From CAZBWP01 sp964630265 (lineage in GTDB: Bacteria > Pseudomonadota > Alphaproteobacteria > Rhodospirillales > Defluviicoccaceae), in assembly GCA_964630265.1 (NCBI GenBank), contig CAZVRW010000015.1:1-63760 (forward strand): DNA of 63,760 nucleotides, in the 5' to 3' direction. Both the position numbers and the translations under genes were made by a program. Positions 1 to 8,448 of this stretch are shown piece by piece. Positions within the stretch are counted from its first letter, which is position 1; each line of letters opens with the position of its first letter. The notes beneath the pieces are model-generated. The model was given only the letters and a program-made list of their open reading frames with translations, did no database searches and was not told the origin of the DNA.

Positions 1-84
1 ATCGCAACCCGAACCTGGGCCTCAATCGGTCAGTGATTGCACTCGCTGGTATTATCAGTGATTTGCGCGGGCTCGGGGCAAGCC

Positions 85-303
85 ATGACCAACGAACGCT
101 TCACGCCACGCGTTGTTGCCGTGAGCCGCACGAGCGCGGCGGCGCGCGGCGCGGCCAACGATCAGCGAAGGCGGGAAACGCCGTCACCCTATGTGCGTCG
201 CAATCTGATCGTGCTCGCCGAACGCTGTCACGTGCGGATGACCGTGCTGGTGGAGCAGGCGCTCCGCCATCGCACGCCCCGCGACGATCGCGGCACCCGT
301 TAG
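85..303 (+). CDS. hypothetical small basic protein
   Basis: A 72-residue, arginine-rich reading frame starting at an ATG preceded by a weak purine-rich stretch. The N-terminal half looks disordered and the C-terminal half (around residues 38-65) could form two amphipathic helices, loosely reminiscent of a ribbon-helix-helix fold. That resemblance is only an impression. An in-frame start at 37 would give 88 residues, but the added stretch looks like non-coding composition. No family is recognised. It may be a genuine small gene or a chance frame in GC-rich DNA. Confidence 0.3.
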   Translation: MTNERFTPRVVAVSRTSAAARGAANDQRRRETPSPYVRRNLIVLAERCHVRMTVLVEQALRHRTPRDDRGTR

Positions 304-336
304 CCGAGGGCGAAAAGCGTTAACGCGGGCCGGCCG

Positions 337-543
337 TCAGGCGCAGAGCAGCACGCACACGGGCGGATCCGAAACCAGGCAACGGGCGCGGGCGGCGGCG
401 ATCCGCTCCGCCCGGCCATAAGTATCGTGGATACAAAGCGTACGCCCATCGGGCATGCGAAAATACCAAAGACCATAGCCGCGCGGCTTGCGGTGATGCG
501 CCCACTCATAGCGGGCGGTGCTGACTTCGACGTTCACGCTCAT
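337..543 (-). CDS. hypothetical 68-aa protein
   Basis: A short protein of 68 residues on the minus strand. The start ATG has a good Shine-Dalgarno (GGGAGA about 7 bases upstream), which is the main reason to believe it. The sequence is aromatic- and tyrosine-rich in the middle, with a WYFRMPDGRTLCIHDTYGRA stretch that reads like a compact beta-rich domain, and it ends in a hydrophobic cysteine-containing tail. I do not recognise a named family. It stands alone, with about 320 bases of gene-free DNA upstream. Confidence 0.5.
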   Translation of the reverse strand: MSVNVEVSTARYEWAHHRKPRGYGLWYFRMPDGRTLCIHDTYGRAERIAAARARCLVSDPPVCVLLCA

Positions 544-861
544 CTCAGCGTCTCCCGTCTCATGTTTGATCCGCTTTGGATCATTCCCTGCTAGAACACG
601 GATGGCACCAGAATTTGATTATAGCGTGAGACAGTTGACGACTGGTTAACTTACGCAAAGCCGGCCACCGCCGCGCCGCACCGCTCATAACAGTTTGTTT
701 CGTAGAACAAAATTGACCGCGACGCGAACCGTTCCGGCGTGTGCCGAAGCCGCATGGGCGGCCGTCGGCGGAGAAAACCGGCGAATCACCCCGTCCCGCG
801 ACGCCGTATGTTGTGTTCCAGCCATGGCATCGGCTACCAGTCAGCGGCCAACATCCTGACC
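544..861. other. gene-free region with inverted repeat
   Basis: This 318-base stretch separates the minus-strand hypothetical gene from the plus-strand hydrolase. It is AT-richer than its surroundings around 600-650 and 690-715. It must hold the promoter of the leftward gene and probably that of the hydrolase. A 6-6-6 inverted repeat lies at 694-711. No convincing gene was found: the in-frame extension of the hydrolase from 739 has atypical composition and was not used. Confidence 0.5.
694..711. promoter_or_regulatory. 18-bp inverted repeat, possible operator
   Basis: TTTGTT and AACAAA form perfect 6-base arms around a 6-base spacer, in an AT-rich patch about 150 bases upstream of the hydrolase start. 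The size and symmetry fit a dimeric helix-turn-helix regulator site. No regulator gene lies next to it, so the role is inferred from symmetry and position only. Confidence 0.3.
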
Positions 862-1695
862 ATGCCGAGGCTGCCGGGAGGGCAACCATTGGCCGACTCG
901 CCTGCGACCATCGACGTCGACGGCCGCACCCTGGAGGCTCGCCGCATCCCGAAGAGCGGCCCCGGCGTGCCGGTGCTGGTTTTCCTGCACGACGGCCTCG
1001 GCTGCGTCGCCACGTGGCGCGACCTGCCCGATCGCTTGGCCGCCCGCACCGGGCTCGCCGCCTTCGTCTACAGCCGCGCCGGCTACGGCGCATCCGTGTC
1101 GATCCCGCTGCCGCGCCCCCTCGACTACGAGCATCGCGAGGCGCTCGACGTCCTGCCGCGGCTCCTGGATGTGGCCGGTATCGACCGCTGCGTTCTCGTC
1201 GGCCACAGCGATGGCGCTACCATGGCGCTGATCCATGCCGCCAGTGCCCCGGCGCCACGGGTGAATGCCATCGTCGCCATCGCGCCGCACGTGTTCAACG
1301 AGGCGCGCTCCATCGACGGCATTCGCCGCACCTTCGCCGCCTTTCGGTCGGGTGACCTGCGCGCCCGCCTCGCCCGGCTGCACGGCGACAACGTCGACTG
1401 CGCCTTCCACGGCTGGGCAGACACTTGGCTGCACCCTGAGTTCCGCCGCTGGTCGATCACCCGGGAGCTGCCGAAGATCCGCGTGCCAGTGCTGGTGATC
1501 CAGGGTGAGGCCGACGAATACGGCAGCCTCGCCCAGGTCGGGGCCATCGTCGAGGGGGTTAGCGGGCCGGCCGAGACCCTGGTCCTGCCCGGCTGCGGCC
1601 ACGCACCGCACCGCGAACGTGCCACCGAGACGGAGGACGCGATCGCCGCCTTTCTCCATCGGCACGTTGCGAGGAGAACGCCAGCGAAATCGTAA
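862..1695 (+). CDS. alpha/beta hydrolase fold protein
   Basis: A 277-residue alpha/beta hydrolase. The conserved parts are an oxyanion-hole region with FLHDGLG near residue 40, the nucleophile elbow GHSDG around residues 113-117, a late acidic residue in GEADEY and a catalytic histidine in CGHAPH near the C-terminus. These are the Ser-Asp-His triad positions of the fold. Start 862 is chosen because upstream in-frame sequence from 739 lacks family similarity and would add a basic, odd tail. The substrate cannot be told from sequence; esterase or C-C hydrolase roles are both possible. It is convergent with the uracil-DNA-glycosylase-like gene, about 20 bases apart. Confidence 0.85.
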   Translation: MPRLPGGQPLADSPATIDVDGRTLEARRIPKSGPGVPVLVFLHDGLGCVATWRDLPDRLAARTGLAAFVYSRAGYGASVSIPLPRPLDYEHREALDVLPRLLDVAGIDRCVLVGHSDGATMALIHAASAPAPRVNAIVAIAPHVFNEARSIDGIRRTFAAFRSGDLRARLARLHGDNVDCAFHGWADTWLHPEFRRWSITRELPKIRVPVLVIQGEADEYGSLAQVGAIVEGVSGPAETLVLPGCGHAPHRERATETEDAIAAFLHRHVARRTPAKS

Positions 1696-1715
1696 CGAGG
1701 GGGCCGGCGGCCGCC

Positions 1716-2342
1716 TCAGCCCAGCGACTGCCTCACGCGCTGACGCAGGTCCGGCAGCAGCTCGGCATCGAACCAGGGGTGTTCCCTTTGCCAAGCGGTG
1801 GTCCGCCAACTCGGATGCGGCAGCGGCACGACGGCGGGCGCATGGTCCCGCCAAGCGCGGACGGTCTCGGTCAGTGGGCGGCGGCGGGCGCCTGAGATAT
1901 AACGGCCGTGGGCGTAGCGGCCGACGAGCAGGGTGAGCCGCAGAGCCGGCAACTGGGCGAGCAGCCGCTCGTGCCAGAGCGGCGCGCATTCGGGGCGGGG
2001 CGGATTGTCGCCGCCGCGCGCGTCCCGCCCCGGATAGCAGAAGCCCATGGGGATGATGGCGATGCGCGCGGCGTCGTAGAAGGCCGCGCGATCGAGGGCG
2101 AGCCAGCCGCGCAGCCGGTCGCCCGACGCATCGTTCCACGGAACGCCGGTTTCGTGCACCCGTGTCCCCGGCGCCTGACCGATGATCAACAGCCGCGCCG
2201 TCGCCTCGGCCCTGAGCACGGGCCGTGGCTCCAGCGGCAGATGCGCGGCGCAGACCCGGCAGGCGCGCACCTCCGCGAGGAGGGCGGCGAGTCCGCCCGC
2301 GTCGTCATCGGCCCCGGCGCTGCCCCCGGCGCTCACATTCAT
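1716..2342 (-). CDS. uracil-DNA glycosylase family protein (Fe-S type)
   Basis: A 208-residue protein of the uracil-DNA glycosylase superfamily, expected to remove uracil or related damaged bases from DNA. It has the IIGQAPG motif A, a SGDRL element, and the C-terminal PHPSWR motif. Four cysteines are placed as in family 4/5 enzymes that hold a 4Fe-4S cluster: Cys28 and Cys31 near the N-terminus, then a pair 17 residues apart in the CYPG...PEC segment. The ATG at 2342 has an AAAGG site 7 bases upstream; a GTG at 2348 overlapping the upstream stop is the alternative. It is translationally coupled to the ABC permease gene in the same direction. Confidence 0.8.
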   Translation of the reverse strand: MNVSAGGSAGADDDAGGLAALLAEVRACRVCAAHLPLEPRPVLRAEATARLLIIGQAPGTRVHETGVPWNDASGDRLRGWLALDRAAFYDAARIAIIPMGFCYPGRDARGGDNPPRPECAPLWHERLLAQLPALRLTLLVGRYAHGRYISGARRRPLTETVRAWRDHAPAVVPLPHPSWRTTAWQREHPWFDAELLPDLRQRVRQSLG

Positions 2343-2344
2343 GC

Positions 2345-3127
2345 TCACGCCTTTAGCTTGTAGCCGGTGGCGAACATCCGCCAGCACAGCCACCACAGGC
2401 CGACGTTGACGGCGGTCAGCACGGCCAGCCCGACCACCGGTGACACGTCGGCGTGGCCGATGAAGCCATAGCGGAAGCCGTCGATCATGTAGAAGAACGG
2501 GTTGAGGCGGGCGATCGTCTGCCCCGCCTCGGGCAGCCGGTCGATGGAGTAGAAGGTGCCGGACAGAAAGGACAGGGGCGTCACCAGGAAATTGGTGACG
2601 GCAGCGATGTGGTCGAACTTCTCCGACCAGATGCCGCCGGCAACACCGAGCAGTGACAGCATCAGCGACGCCGCCACCGCGTGGAACACCACGTAGAGCA
2701 GGTTGTGGATGTGCAAGGAAACGAACGGCGCCATGCCCAGTGCGACGACGACGCCGACGACGACGCCCCGGGTCATGCCGCCGAGCGCAATGCTGAAGGT
2801 CAGTTCATGGGCGGTGAGCGGCGGCATCAGCGTATCGACGATGTTGCCCTGTACCTTGGAAATGACGATCGACGACGAGGTGTTGGCGAAGGCATTCTGG
2901 GCGATCGCCATCATGATCAGGCCGGGGGCGAGAAACTCCAGGAACGGCACACCGTGGATGTGCTCGACGGCCCGGCCGAGGGCGAGCGCGAAAACGGCGA
3001 GAAACAGCAGCGTTGTCACCACCGGCGCGATGATGGTCTGGCTGTAGACTTTGAGGAACCGCCGTACCTCGCGCCAGTAGAGGGTCCACACGCCGAGCCA
3101 ATTGGGGCGCCTCGGATCGTCGATCAC
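2345..3127 (-). CDS. ABC-2 type transporter permease
   Basis: A 260-residue polytopic membrane protein of the ABC-2 permease family (NodJ/YadH-like), which forms the membrane channel of an exporter for polysaccharide, lipid or drug substrates. About six hydrophobic segments are visible, with the characteristic central region NTSSSIVISKVQGNIVDTLM and the late SLSGTFYS-like and NPFFYMIDGFRYG motifs. The start is a GTG with a perfect AGGAGG seven bases upstream; the longer frame to 3241 adds a hydrophilic tail and overlaps recX. No ATP-binding subunit is adjacent in the window, so its partner is encoded elsewhere. Confidence 0.88.
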   Translation of the reverse strand: MIDDPRRPNWLGVWTLYWREVRRFLKVYSQTIIAPVVTTLLFLAVFALALGRAVEHIHGVPFLEFLAPGLIMMAIAQNAFANTSSSIVISKVQGNIVDTLMPPLTAHELTFSIALGGMTRGVVVGVVVALGMAPFVSLHIHNLLYVVFHAVAASLMLSLLGVAGGIWSEKFDHIAAVTNFLVTPLSFLSGTFYSIDRLPEAGQTIARLNPFFYMIDGFRYGFIGHADVSPVVGLAVLTAVNVGLWWLCWRMFATGYKLKA

Positions 3128-3215
3128 ACCATTTCCTCCTGTCGTCGTGGCGGGTACATACTGGCTCCGGTGCCCCTGCGCCAGACCGGCGGCGCAGGGC
3201 GGAGCCGGAGGCGCC

Positions 3216-3776
3216 ATGTCCTCGCGTCCACGCAAGCTCACGGCGACGGCATTGCAGAATGCCGCCCTGTTCTATCTGGAGCGCTTTGGCACGTCGGCCG
3301 AAAACCTGCGCCGCGTGCTGCTGCGTCGGGTCGAGCGGTCGGCGCGCGTGCACGGCACCGACCCTGAGGCGGGCGCGGCCTTGGTGGGCGAACTGATTGC
3401 CCGCTATCGCGCATCCGGCTTGCTCGATGACCAGGCCTACGCCGAGGGGCGGGCGCAGAGCCTGCACCGCCGGGGCGTTCCGGGGCACGGCATCCGCCTC
3501 AGGCTGCGGGCCAAGGGGGTCAACGACGATGATATCGCGGCCGCGCTCCAGGGCCTCGCCGACGGCTCCGCGGACGCCGCCGCCGTCAACCTAGCGCGCC
3601 GCCGCCGGCTCGGACCGTTCCGCGAGCCGACGCGCCGTGCCGCGCTGCGCGACAAGGATCTGGCGGCCATGGCCCGCGCCGGCTTCGATCTGGACACCGC
3701 CCGCCGGGTGATCGACGCCGAAGACCAGGCGGCGCTGGACGAGCCCGCTGCCGCATCAGATGGAGACAACCAATGA
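3216..3776 (+). CDS. recX: RecX family regulator of RecA
   Basis: A 186-residue RecX-like protein, made of three-helix repeats, that in known cases binds RecA filaments and tunes recombination. Seen here are the LLDDQAYAEGRAQSLHRRG block (around residues 70-90) and the GIRLRLRAKGVNDDDI block that follows, both typical of the family. Start 3216 has GGAG/GGAGG purines just upstream. It ends in a 4-base ATGA overlap with arsC, so the two are co-translated. recA is not in the window. Confidence 0.85.
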   Translation: MSSRPRKLTATALQNAALFYLERFGTSAENLRRVLLRRVERSARVHGTDPEAGAALVGELIARYRASGLLDDQAYAEGRAQSLHRRGVPGHGIRLRLRAKGVNDDDIAAALQGLADGSADAAAVNLARRRRLGPFREPTRRAALRDKDLAAMARAGFDLDTARRVIDAEDQAALDEPAAASDGDNQ

Positions 3777-4114
3777 CCGTGACGATCTACCACAATCCCC
3801 GCTGCAGCAAGTCGCGTCAGACCCTGAAGCTGCTGCAGGAGCGGGGAGTCGATCTGCGCATCGTCGAGTATCTGAAGGAGCCTCCCTCAGCCGACGGGCT
3901 GCGGCAACTCCTGGAACAACTCGGCAAGTCGCCGCGCGAGCTGCTGCGCGCCAAGGAGGCGCGGGAGGTCGGTCTCGACGACCCCGCGCTCACCAATGCC
4001 GACTTGCTCGCCGGCATGGTCGCCAACCCGATCGTCATCGAGCGGCCGATCGTCGTCAGCGGCGACCGCGCCCGGCTCGGCCGGCCGCCCGAGGCCGTCC
4101 TGGAGATCCTGTAA
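3773..4114 (+). CDS. arsC: ArsC-type glutaredoxin-dependent arsenate reductase
   Basis: A 113-residue thioredoxin-fold protein of the ArsC/Spx family. The active-site motif NPRCSKSR is at residues 8-15, with Cys11 as the predicted catalytic thiol, and the C-terminal region carries the conserved NPIVIERPIV and GRPPE elements with arginines that bind the oxyanion. The length matches the glutaredoxin-coupled arsenate reductases. It overlaps recX by four bases. No arsR or arsB gene is nearby, so a general stress role instead of an arsenic operon is possible. Confidence 0.85.
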   Translation: MTVTIYHNPRCSKSRQTLKLLQERGVDLRIVEYLKEPPSADGLRQLLEQLGKSPRELLRAKEAREVGLDDPALTNADLLAGMVANPIVIERPIVVSGDRARLGRPPEAVLEIL

Positions 4115-4321
4115 ACGCGCCCCCGACGGCGAACCGGCAACCGGCTGCGGCCCGGGTCGCATCCCACGGGGTGGCCAAGCGACCGCCAACCTTCTATGAT
4201 GGTGCAGTTGCGAAATGAAGATGATGAGTTCGGGGGACCGTCCGTGCGCCTGCAATCCGGCGCGTCGCAGCGCGGGTGAACGGCGTTTTCCCCCGTCATC
4301 CGACCGGAGGAACCGGACCAC

Positions 4322-5083
4322 ATGAGCACCACGGAAGCCAGCCCCACCATTCGCTCCGACGATTTCGACGCTTGGCTGTTTGATCTCGACGGGGTCATCA
4401 CCGACACGGCCAGCGTCCACGCCAACGCGTGGAAGAAGATGTTCGACGGCTACCTGAAGACGGTCGCGGAGCGTGAGGACGCGCCATTCGAGCCCTTCGA
4501 AATCGACCCCGACTACTTCCGCTATGTCGATGGCAAGCCCCGCTACAACGGCGTCGACAGCTTCCTCAGGTCGCGCGGCATCGAACTGGACTGGGGAACG
4601 CCAAAGGATCCGCCGGAGGCGGAGACCGTTTGCGGCCTCGGCAACCGCAAGAACGCCCTGTTCAATGACGTCCTGAAAGAGCAAGGCTGCGAGGTGTTCC
4701 AGACGTCGGTTGACCTGGTGCGTCACCTGCGGGACGAAAACAAGCACATTGCCGTCGTCACCTCGAGCAAGAACTGCGATACGGTGCTGAGCGTCGCCGG
4801 CCTGTCGGATCTGTTCGAAGCCAAGGTGGATGGCAACATCGCCGCCGAGCGCGGCCTCAAGGGCAAGCCCGATCCCCATACCTACGAGGCGGCGGCAAAG
4901 ATGCTGGGCGCCGACATCAAGCGCACGGTGGTGATCGAGGATGCGATCAGCGGGGTGCAGGCCGGCAGCGCTGGCGGCTTCGGCTTGGTGATTGGCGTCG
5001 CCCGCCACGACGAACCTGACGCACTCCGCGCCGCCGGCGCCGACATCGTCGTCAAGGATCTGGGCGACCTGAACCTGACCTGA
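4322..5083 (+). CDS. pgmB: beta-phosphoglucomutase (HAD family)
   Basis: A 253-residue HAD hydrolase-fold protein of the beta-phosphoglucomutase group, which interconverts beta-glucose 1-phosphate and glucose 6-phosphate. Visible are the nucleophile motif FDLDGVITDT (around residues 20-29), a large cap domain (about residues 35-115) with a YNGVDSFLRSRG segment, motif II TSSK, the KGKPDPHTY motif, and VIEDAISGVQAG near residue 210. It is the first gene of a three-gene run with otsB and a GH65 phosphorylase, spaced by 27 and 80 bases. The presence of a GH65 gene strongly favours beta-PGM over other HAD phosphatases, since these phosphorylases release beta-glucose 1-phosphate. Confidence 0.88.
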   Translation: MSTTEASPTIRSDDFDAWLFDLDGVITDTASVHANAWKKMFDGYLKTVAEREDAPFEPFEIDPDYFRYVDGKPRYNGVDSFLRSRGIELDWGTPKDPPEAETVCGLGNRKNALFNDVLKEQGCEVFQTSVDLVRHLRDENKHIAVVTSSKNCDTVLSVAGLSDLFEAKVDGNIAAERGLKGKPDPHTYEAAAKMLGADIKRTVVIEDAISGVQAGSAGGFGLVIGVARHDEPDALRAAGADIVVKDLGDLNLT

Positions 5084-5110
5084 TTATTCGACAACGACGG
5101 AGGAGAACTC

Positions 5111-5923
5111 ATGGCCAAGCAAATCGACGACCTGCCGCACGCGCTGCAGGACGCCAACCAACTCAGGCTCCGCCTTGGCGAAAAGCTGCCTGCGGTGTTC
5201 CTCGATTACGACGGCACGCTGACGCCGATCGTCGACCGCCCCGAGGACGCGATCATCTCGGAAGAGATGCGCAATGCGGTTCGGGGCCTCGCCGAGCGCT
5301 GTCCGGTGTGCGTGGTCAGTGGCCGAGACCGCCCGGTCGTGCAGGAATTGATGGGGCTCGACTCGCTGATCGTCGCCGGCAGCCACGGCTTCGACATTTG
5401 GAGCCCGTCCGGCGGCGAGATCGGCAAGGAACACGGCGCCGAGTTCGTGGCGCTGCTGGATGAAGTGAAGGCCCGCCTGCATCAGGTAATGGATGAAATC
5501 GACGGCGCCCTGATCGAGCCCAAGAAAACTTCGGTGGCCGCCCATTACCGCCTGGTTGCCGAGGCCGAGCGCGATAAGGTCAAGGCGGTGGTCGACGAAA
5601 TTCTCGCCGATCATCCCGACGAGTTGAAGTGCACCCCCGGCAAGATGGTTTGGGAGATCCAGCCGAAGATCGACTGGGACAAAGGCAAGGCCGTCCTCTA
5701 CCTGCTCGAGGCGCTGCATCTCGACCGGCCGGACGTCATCCCAATGTATCTTGGCGACGATCTCACGGACGAGCACGCGTTCGCGGCGCTCGGCAAGCGC
5801 GGCATCGGCATCTTCGTCGGTCACGCCGACGACCCGGAGGTCGCCGGCCGCACCACCGATGCCGACTTCATCCTCAACAGCATGTCCGACGTCGAGCAGT
5901 TCCTCGATTCACTCGCGCGGTAA
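5111..5923 (+). CDS. otsB: trehalose-6-phosphate phosphatase-like (OtsB)
   Basis: A 270-residue HAD protein of the trehalose-phosphatase family. Motif I is FLDYDGTLTPIVDRPEDA (starting near residue 30), motif II VVSGRDRP, an AGSHGFDIW element, the KKTSVAAHYR segment, and the metal-binding GDDLTDEHAFAAL motif near residue 217. These are the full OtsB signature. It would hydrolyse trehalose 6-phosphate to trehalose in the cytoplasm. No otsA (trehalose-6-phosphate synthase) is in the window. A good ribosome site (GGAGGAG) precedes the ATG. Its location between pgmB and GH65 suggests a joint pathway; alternatively it acts on another sugar phosphate made by the phosphorylase. Confidence 0.88.
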   Translation: MAKQIDDLPHALQDANQLRLRLGEKLPAVFLDYDGTLTPIVDRPEDAIISEEMRNAVRGLAERCPVCVVSGRDRPVVQELMGLDSLIVAGSHGFDIWSPSGGEIGKEHGAEFVALLDEVKARLHQVMDEIDGALIEPKKTSVAAHYRLVAEAERDKVKAVVDEILADHPDELKCTPGKMVWEIQPKIDWDKGKAVLYLLEALHLDRPDVIPMYLGDDLTDEHAFAALGKRGIGIFVGHADDPEVAGRTTDADFILNSMSDVEQFLDSLAR

Positions 5924-6003
5924 CCCGCCGCCACCCCCTCGCGCGGCCGCCGCCCGGTGGCTCGCCTCCTTGGTCAAGAGCAGACACGCAAAAAGGAAAC
6001 GTC

Positions 6004-8397
6004 ATGTCGACTTGGACGCTCTCCTACGATTCCTTCGAAGTCGAAGAGGAAGGGCTGAGGGAAGCCTTGACCTCGACCGGCAACGGCTTTTTCTGCACGC
6101 GCGGGGCGTGCGAATGGACGGATGCTGGCGACCTCCACTATCCTGGAACCTACATGCACGGCGGCTTCAACCGGGCGACGACGATCATGGGCGGTCGACC
6201 GGTGGTCAACGAAGACCTCGTCAACCTGCCCAACTGGCTGGTGCTGAAGCTGCGCATCGAGGACGAAGAGCCGATCGCGCTCAACAATGTCGAGATCCTC
6301 GATTATCATCATGAGTACGACATCCGCCACGCGGTGCTGTCGCGTAGGCTTCGGTTTCGCGACCGCGCGGGCCGCGAGACGACACTCGCCAGCCGACGGT
6401 TCGTCAGCATGGCCGCGGCGCACGAAGCCGCTCTCGAATGGAAGATCACCGCGGAGAACTGGTCCGGCCGCGTCGATGTCATCTCCGGTCTCGACGGCCG
6501 GGTGGTGAATTGGGGCGTCGCCCGCTACCGCCAGCTCGAATCGCGTCACCTGGAGCCGGTGCGGACGCAAAGCGTGGGTCCGGAGACCATTTCCCTCCTC
6601 GTCCGCACCCGGCAATCGCAGATCCACGTGGCCGAGGCGGCGCGGACCCGTGTGTACGGCGAACATGAGATGGTCGCGGTTGAGCGTTATACGCAGGAAT
6701 TCGAGAGCTACATTCAACAAGTGCTGAGCTTCGACGTCGCCGAGAAGCAACCGGTGCGCGTCGAAAAGCTCGTCGCATTCTACAGTTCCCGCGACAAGGC
6801 GATCAGTGAGCCGCTGATCAACGCCCAACAGTCGGCCGGGCGGGCGCCGACGTTCGCCGCCGCCCTCGAACGCCACGAAGGCGCCTGGGACACGCTCTGG
6901 GCGGTCAGCGACATTCGCATCCCGAAGGACGACACGGTGCAACGGCTGGTGCGCTTCCACATCGGCCATGTGCTGCAGGTCTGCTCACCGATCACCGCCG
7001 ACCTGGATGCCGGCGTGCCGGCGCGCGGCCTCAACGGCGAAGCCTACCGCGGCCACATCTTCTGGGACGAGCTCTACATCTACCCGTTCCTCAACTTCCG
7101 CCTGCCGGAAATTACGCGGGAGCTGTTGATGTACCGCTACCGGCGCCTGGGGATGGCGCAGGTCCTCGCCGCCAGCGCCGGGCATGAGGGCGCCATGTAT
7201 CCCTGGCAGAGCGGCAGCGACGGCAGTGAGGAAACCCAGGTCGTTCACCTGAACCCGAAATCCGGAAAATGGGATCCGGATCTCAGCCACAATCAAAGAC
7301 ATGTAAACGCCGCGATATTCTACAATATATGGCAATACTATCAAACAACGGACGACATTGATTTTTTGTGGGATTTTGGCGCCGAGATGCTGCTGGCGAT
7401 CGCCCGCTTCTGGGCATCGATCACCCACTACAACGCTGACCGCGATCGCTACGAAATCCACGGCGTCATGGGCCCCGACGAGTTTCACGAAAGCCTGCAC
7501 GGCAGCGACGCGCACGGTGTGCCGAACAACGCTTACACCAATCTGATGGTTGCCTGGATGGCGGACACGGTCTTGCAGGTGCTCGCTCTCCTGCCGGAGA
7601 AACGGCGCTTGGCATTGCAGCGCGAGGTCGGTCTGCAGGACGAGGAGATCGCCAAGTGGCGGGAGATGAGCACCAAGATGTTCGTGCCGTTCCACGACGA
7701 GGGCATCGTCAGCCAGTTCGAGGGCTATGCCGGACTCGAAGAGCTGGACTGGGACGGCTATCGTGAAAATTACAAGAACATTCAGCGCCTCGACCGCATC
7801 CTGAAGGCCGAAGGTGACACACCCGACCGCTTCAAGCTGGCGAAGCAGGCCGACACGTTGATGCTCTGGTACCTGTTCGACGAGGAGGCGCTGGCCAGCC
7901 TGTTCGATCGCCTCGGCTATGCGTACGCGGACGACAGCCGGCGCCGCAACATCGATTACTATGAGCGCCGAACCTCGCACGGCTCGACCCTCAGCTACAT
8001 CGTGCACGCGGACGTGGCAGCGGAGATTGATCCGAGGCTGTCGTGGCAGAGATTCAAGGTGGCGCTGGAGAGCGACGTCACCGACATCCAGGGAGGCACC
8101 ACCAAAGAAGGCATTCACATGGGGGTGATGGCTGGCACCCTGGACCTCATCCAACGCGGCTATCTCGGCACCGAAATCCACGGCGACGTGCTGGCGTTCG
8201 CGCCGAAGCCCATCGACGAACTTGACGGGCTTTCACTGACCATGGAATTCCGCAAGACGTCGTTCCAGGTCAGCCTCGACGGCCCCAAGCTGACCGTCGA
8301 CGTTGATCCCGACGCCCGCGGCGGGCCCCTGCGGGTGCGCGTCGGCGATGTGGAGATGGACCTGCACGCCGGCGACAGCTACACGTTCCGCTTTTAG
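6004..8397 (+). CDS. glycoside hydrolase family 65 phosphorylase
   Basis: A 797-residue GH65 protein, a family that includes trehalose, maltose, kojibiose and trehalose-6-phosphate phosphorylases. The N-terminal beta-sandwich (to about residue 270) begins with the usual GNGFF...RGA element. The (alpha/alpha)6 barrel carries the general acid Glu493 in MGPDEFHE, and the phosphate-binding RTSHGSTLS motif follows near residue 658. A C-terminal beta domain closes the protein. The start at 6004 has GGAAA upstream; the frame is open from 5629 but that part overlaps otsB. Context with beta-PGM argues for a phosphorylase, not a hydrolase. The acceptor sugar cannot be fixed. A short AT-rich, rare-codon patch lies at 7285-7380. 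Confidence 0.88.
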   Translation: MSTWTLSYDSFEVEEEGLREALTSTGNGFFCTRGACEWTDAGDLHYPGTYMHGGFNRATTIMGGRPVVNEDLVNLPNWLVLKLRIEDEEPIALNNVEILDYHHEYDIRHAVLSRRLRFRDRAGRETTLASRRFVSMAAAHEAALEWKITAENWSGRVDVISGLDGRVVNWGVARYRQLESRHLEPVRTQSVGPETISLLVRTRQSQIHVAEAARTRVYGEHEMVAVERYTQEFESYIQQVLSFDVAEKQPVRVEKLVAFYSSRDKAISEPLINAQQSAGRAPTFAAALERHEGAWDTLWAVSDIRIPKDDTVQRLVRFHIGHVLQVCSPITADLDAGVPARGLNGEAYRGHIFWDELYIYPFLNFRLPEITRELLMYRYRRLGMAQVLAASAGHEGAMYPWQSGSDGSEETQVVHLNPKSGKWDPDLSHNQRHVNAAIFYNIWQYYQTTDDIDFLWDFGAEMLLAIARFWASITHYNADRDRYEIHGVMGPDEFHESLHGSDAHGVPNNAYTNLMVAWMADTVLQVLALLPEKRRLALQREVGLQDEEIAKWREMSTKMFVPFHDEGIVSQFEGYAGLEELDWDGYRENYKNIQRLDRILKAEGDTPDRFKLAKQADTLMLWYLFDEEALASLFDRLGYAYADDSRRRNIDYYERRTSHGSTLSYIVHADVAAEIDPRLSWQRFKVALESDVTDIQGGTTKEGIHMGVMAGTLDLIQRGYLGTEIHGDVLAFAPKPIDELDGLSLTMEFRKTSFQVSLDGPKLTVDVDPDARGGPLRVRVGDVEMDLHAGDSYTFRF

Positions 8398-8448
8398 CGA
8401 AGCAAGCTGTCTCCGGACCGCCTCGGCGACCCGGAGGCGCGGCGGCGG

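Noticed and set aside
841..2139. 432-residue minus-strand frame
   Set aside because: It covers the antisense of the hydrolase and an out-of-phase part of the glycosylase gene; arginine/alanine-rich composition marks it as a GC-driven shadow.
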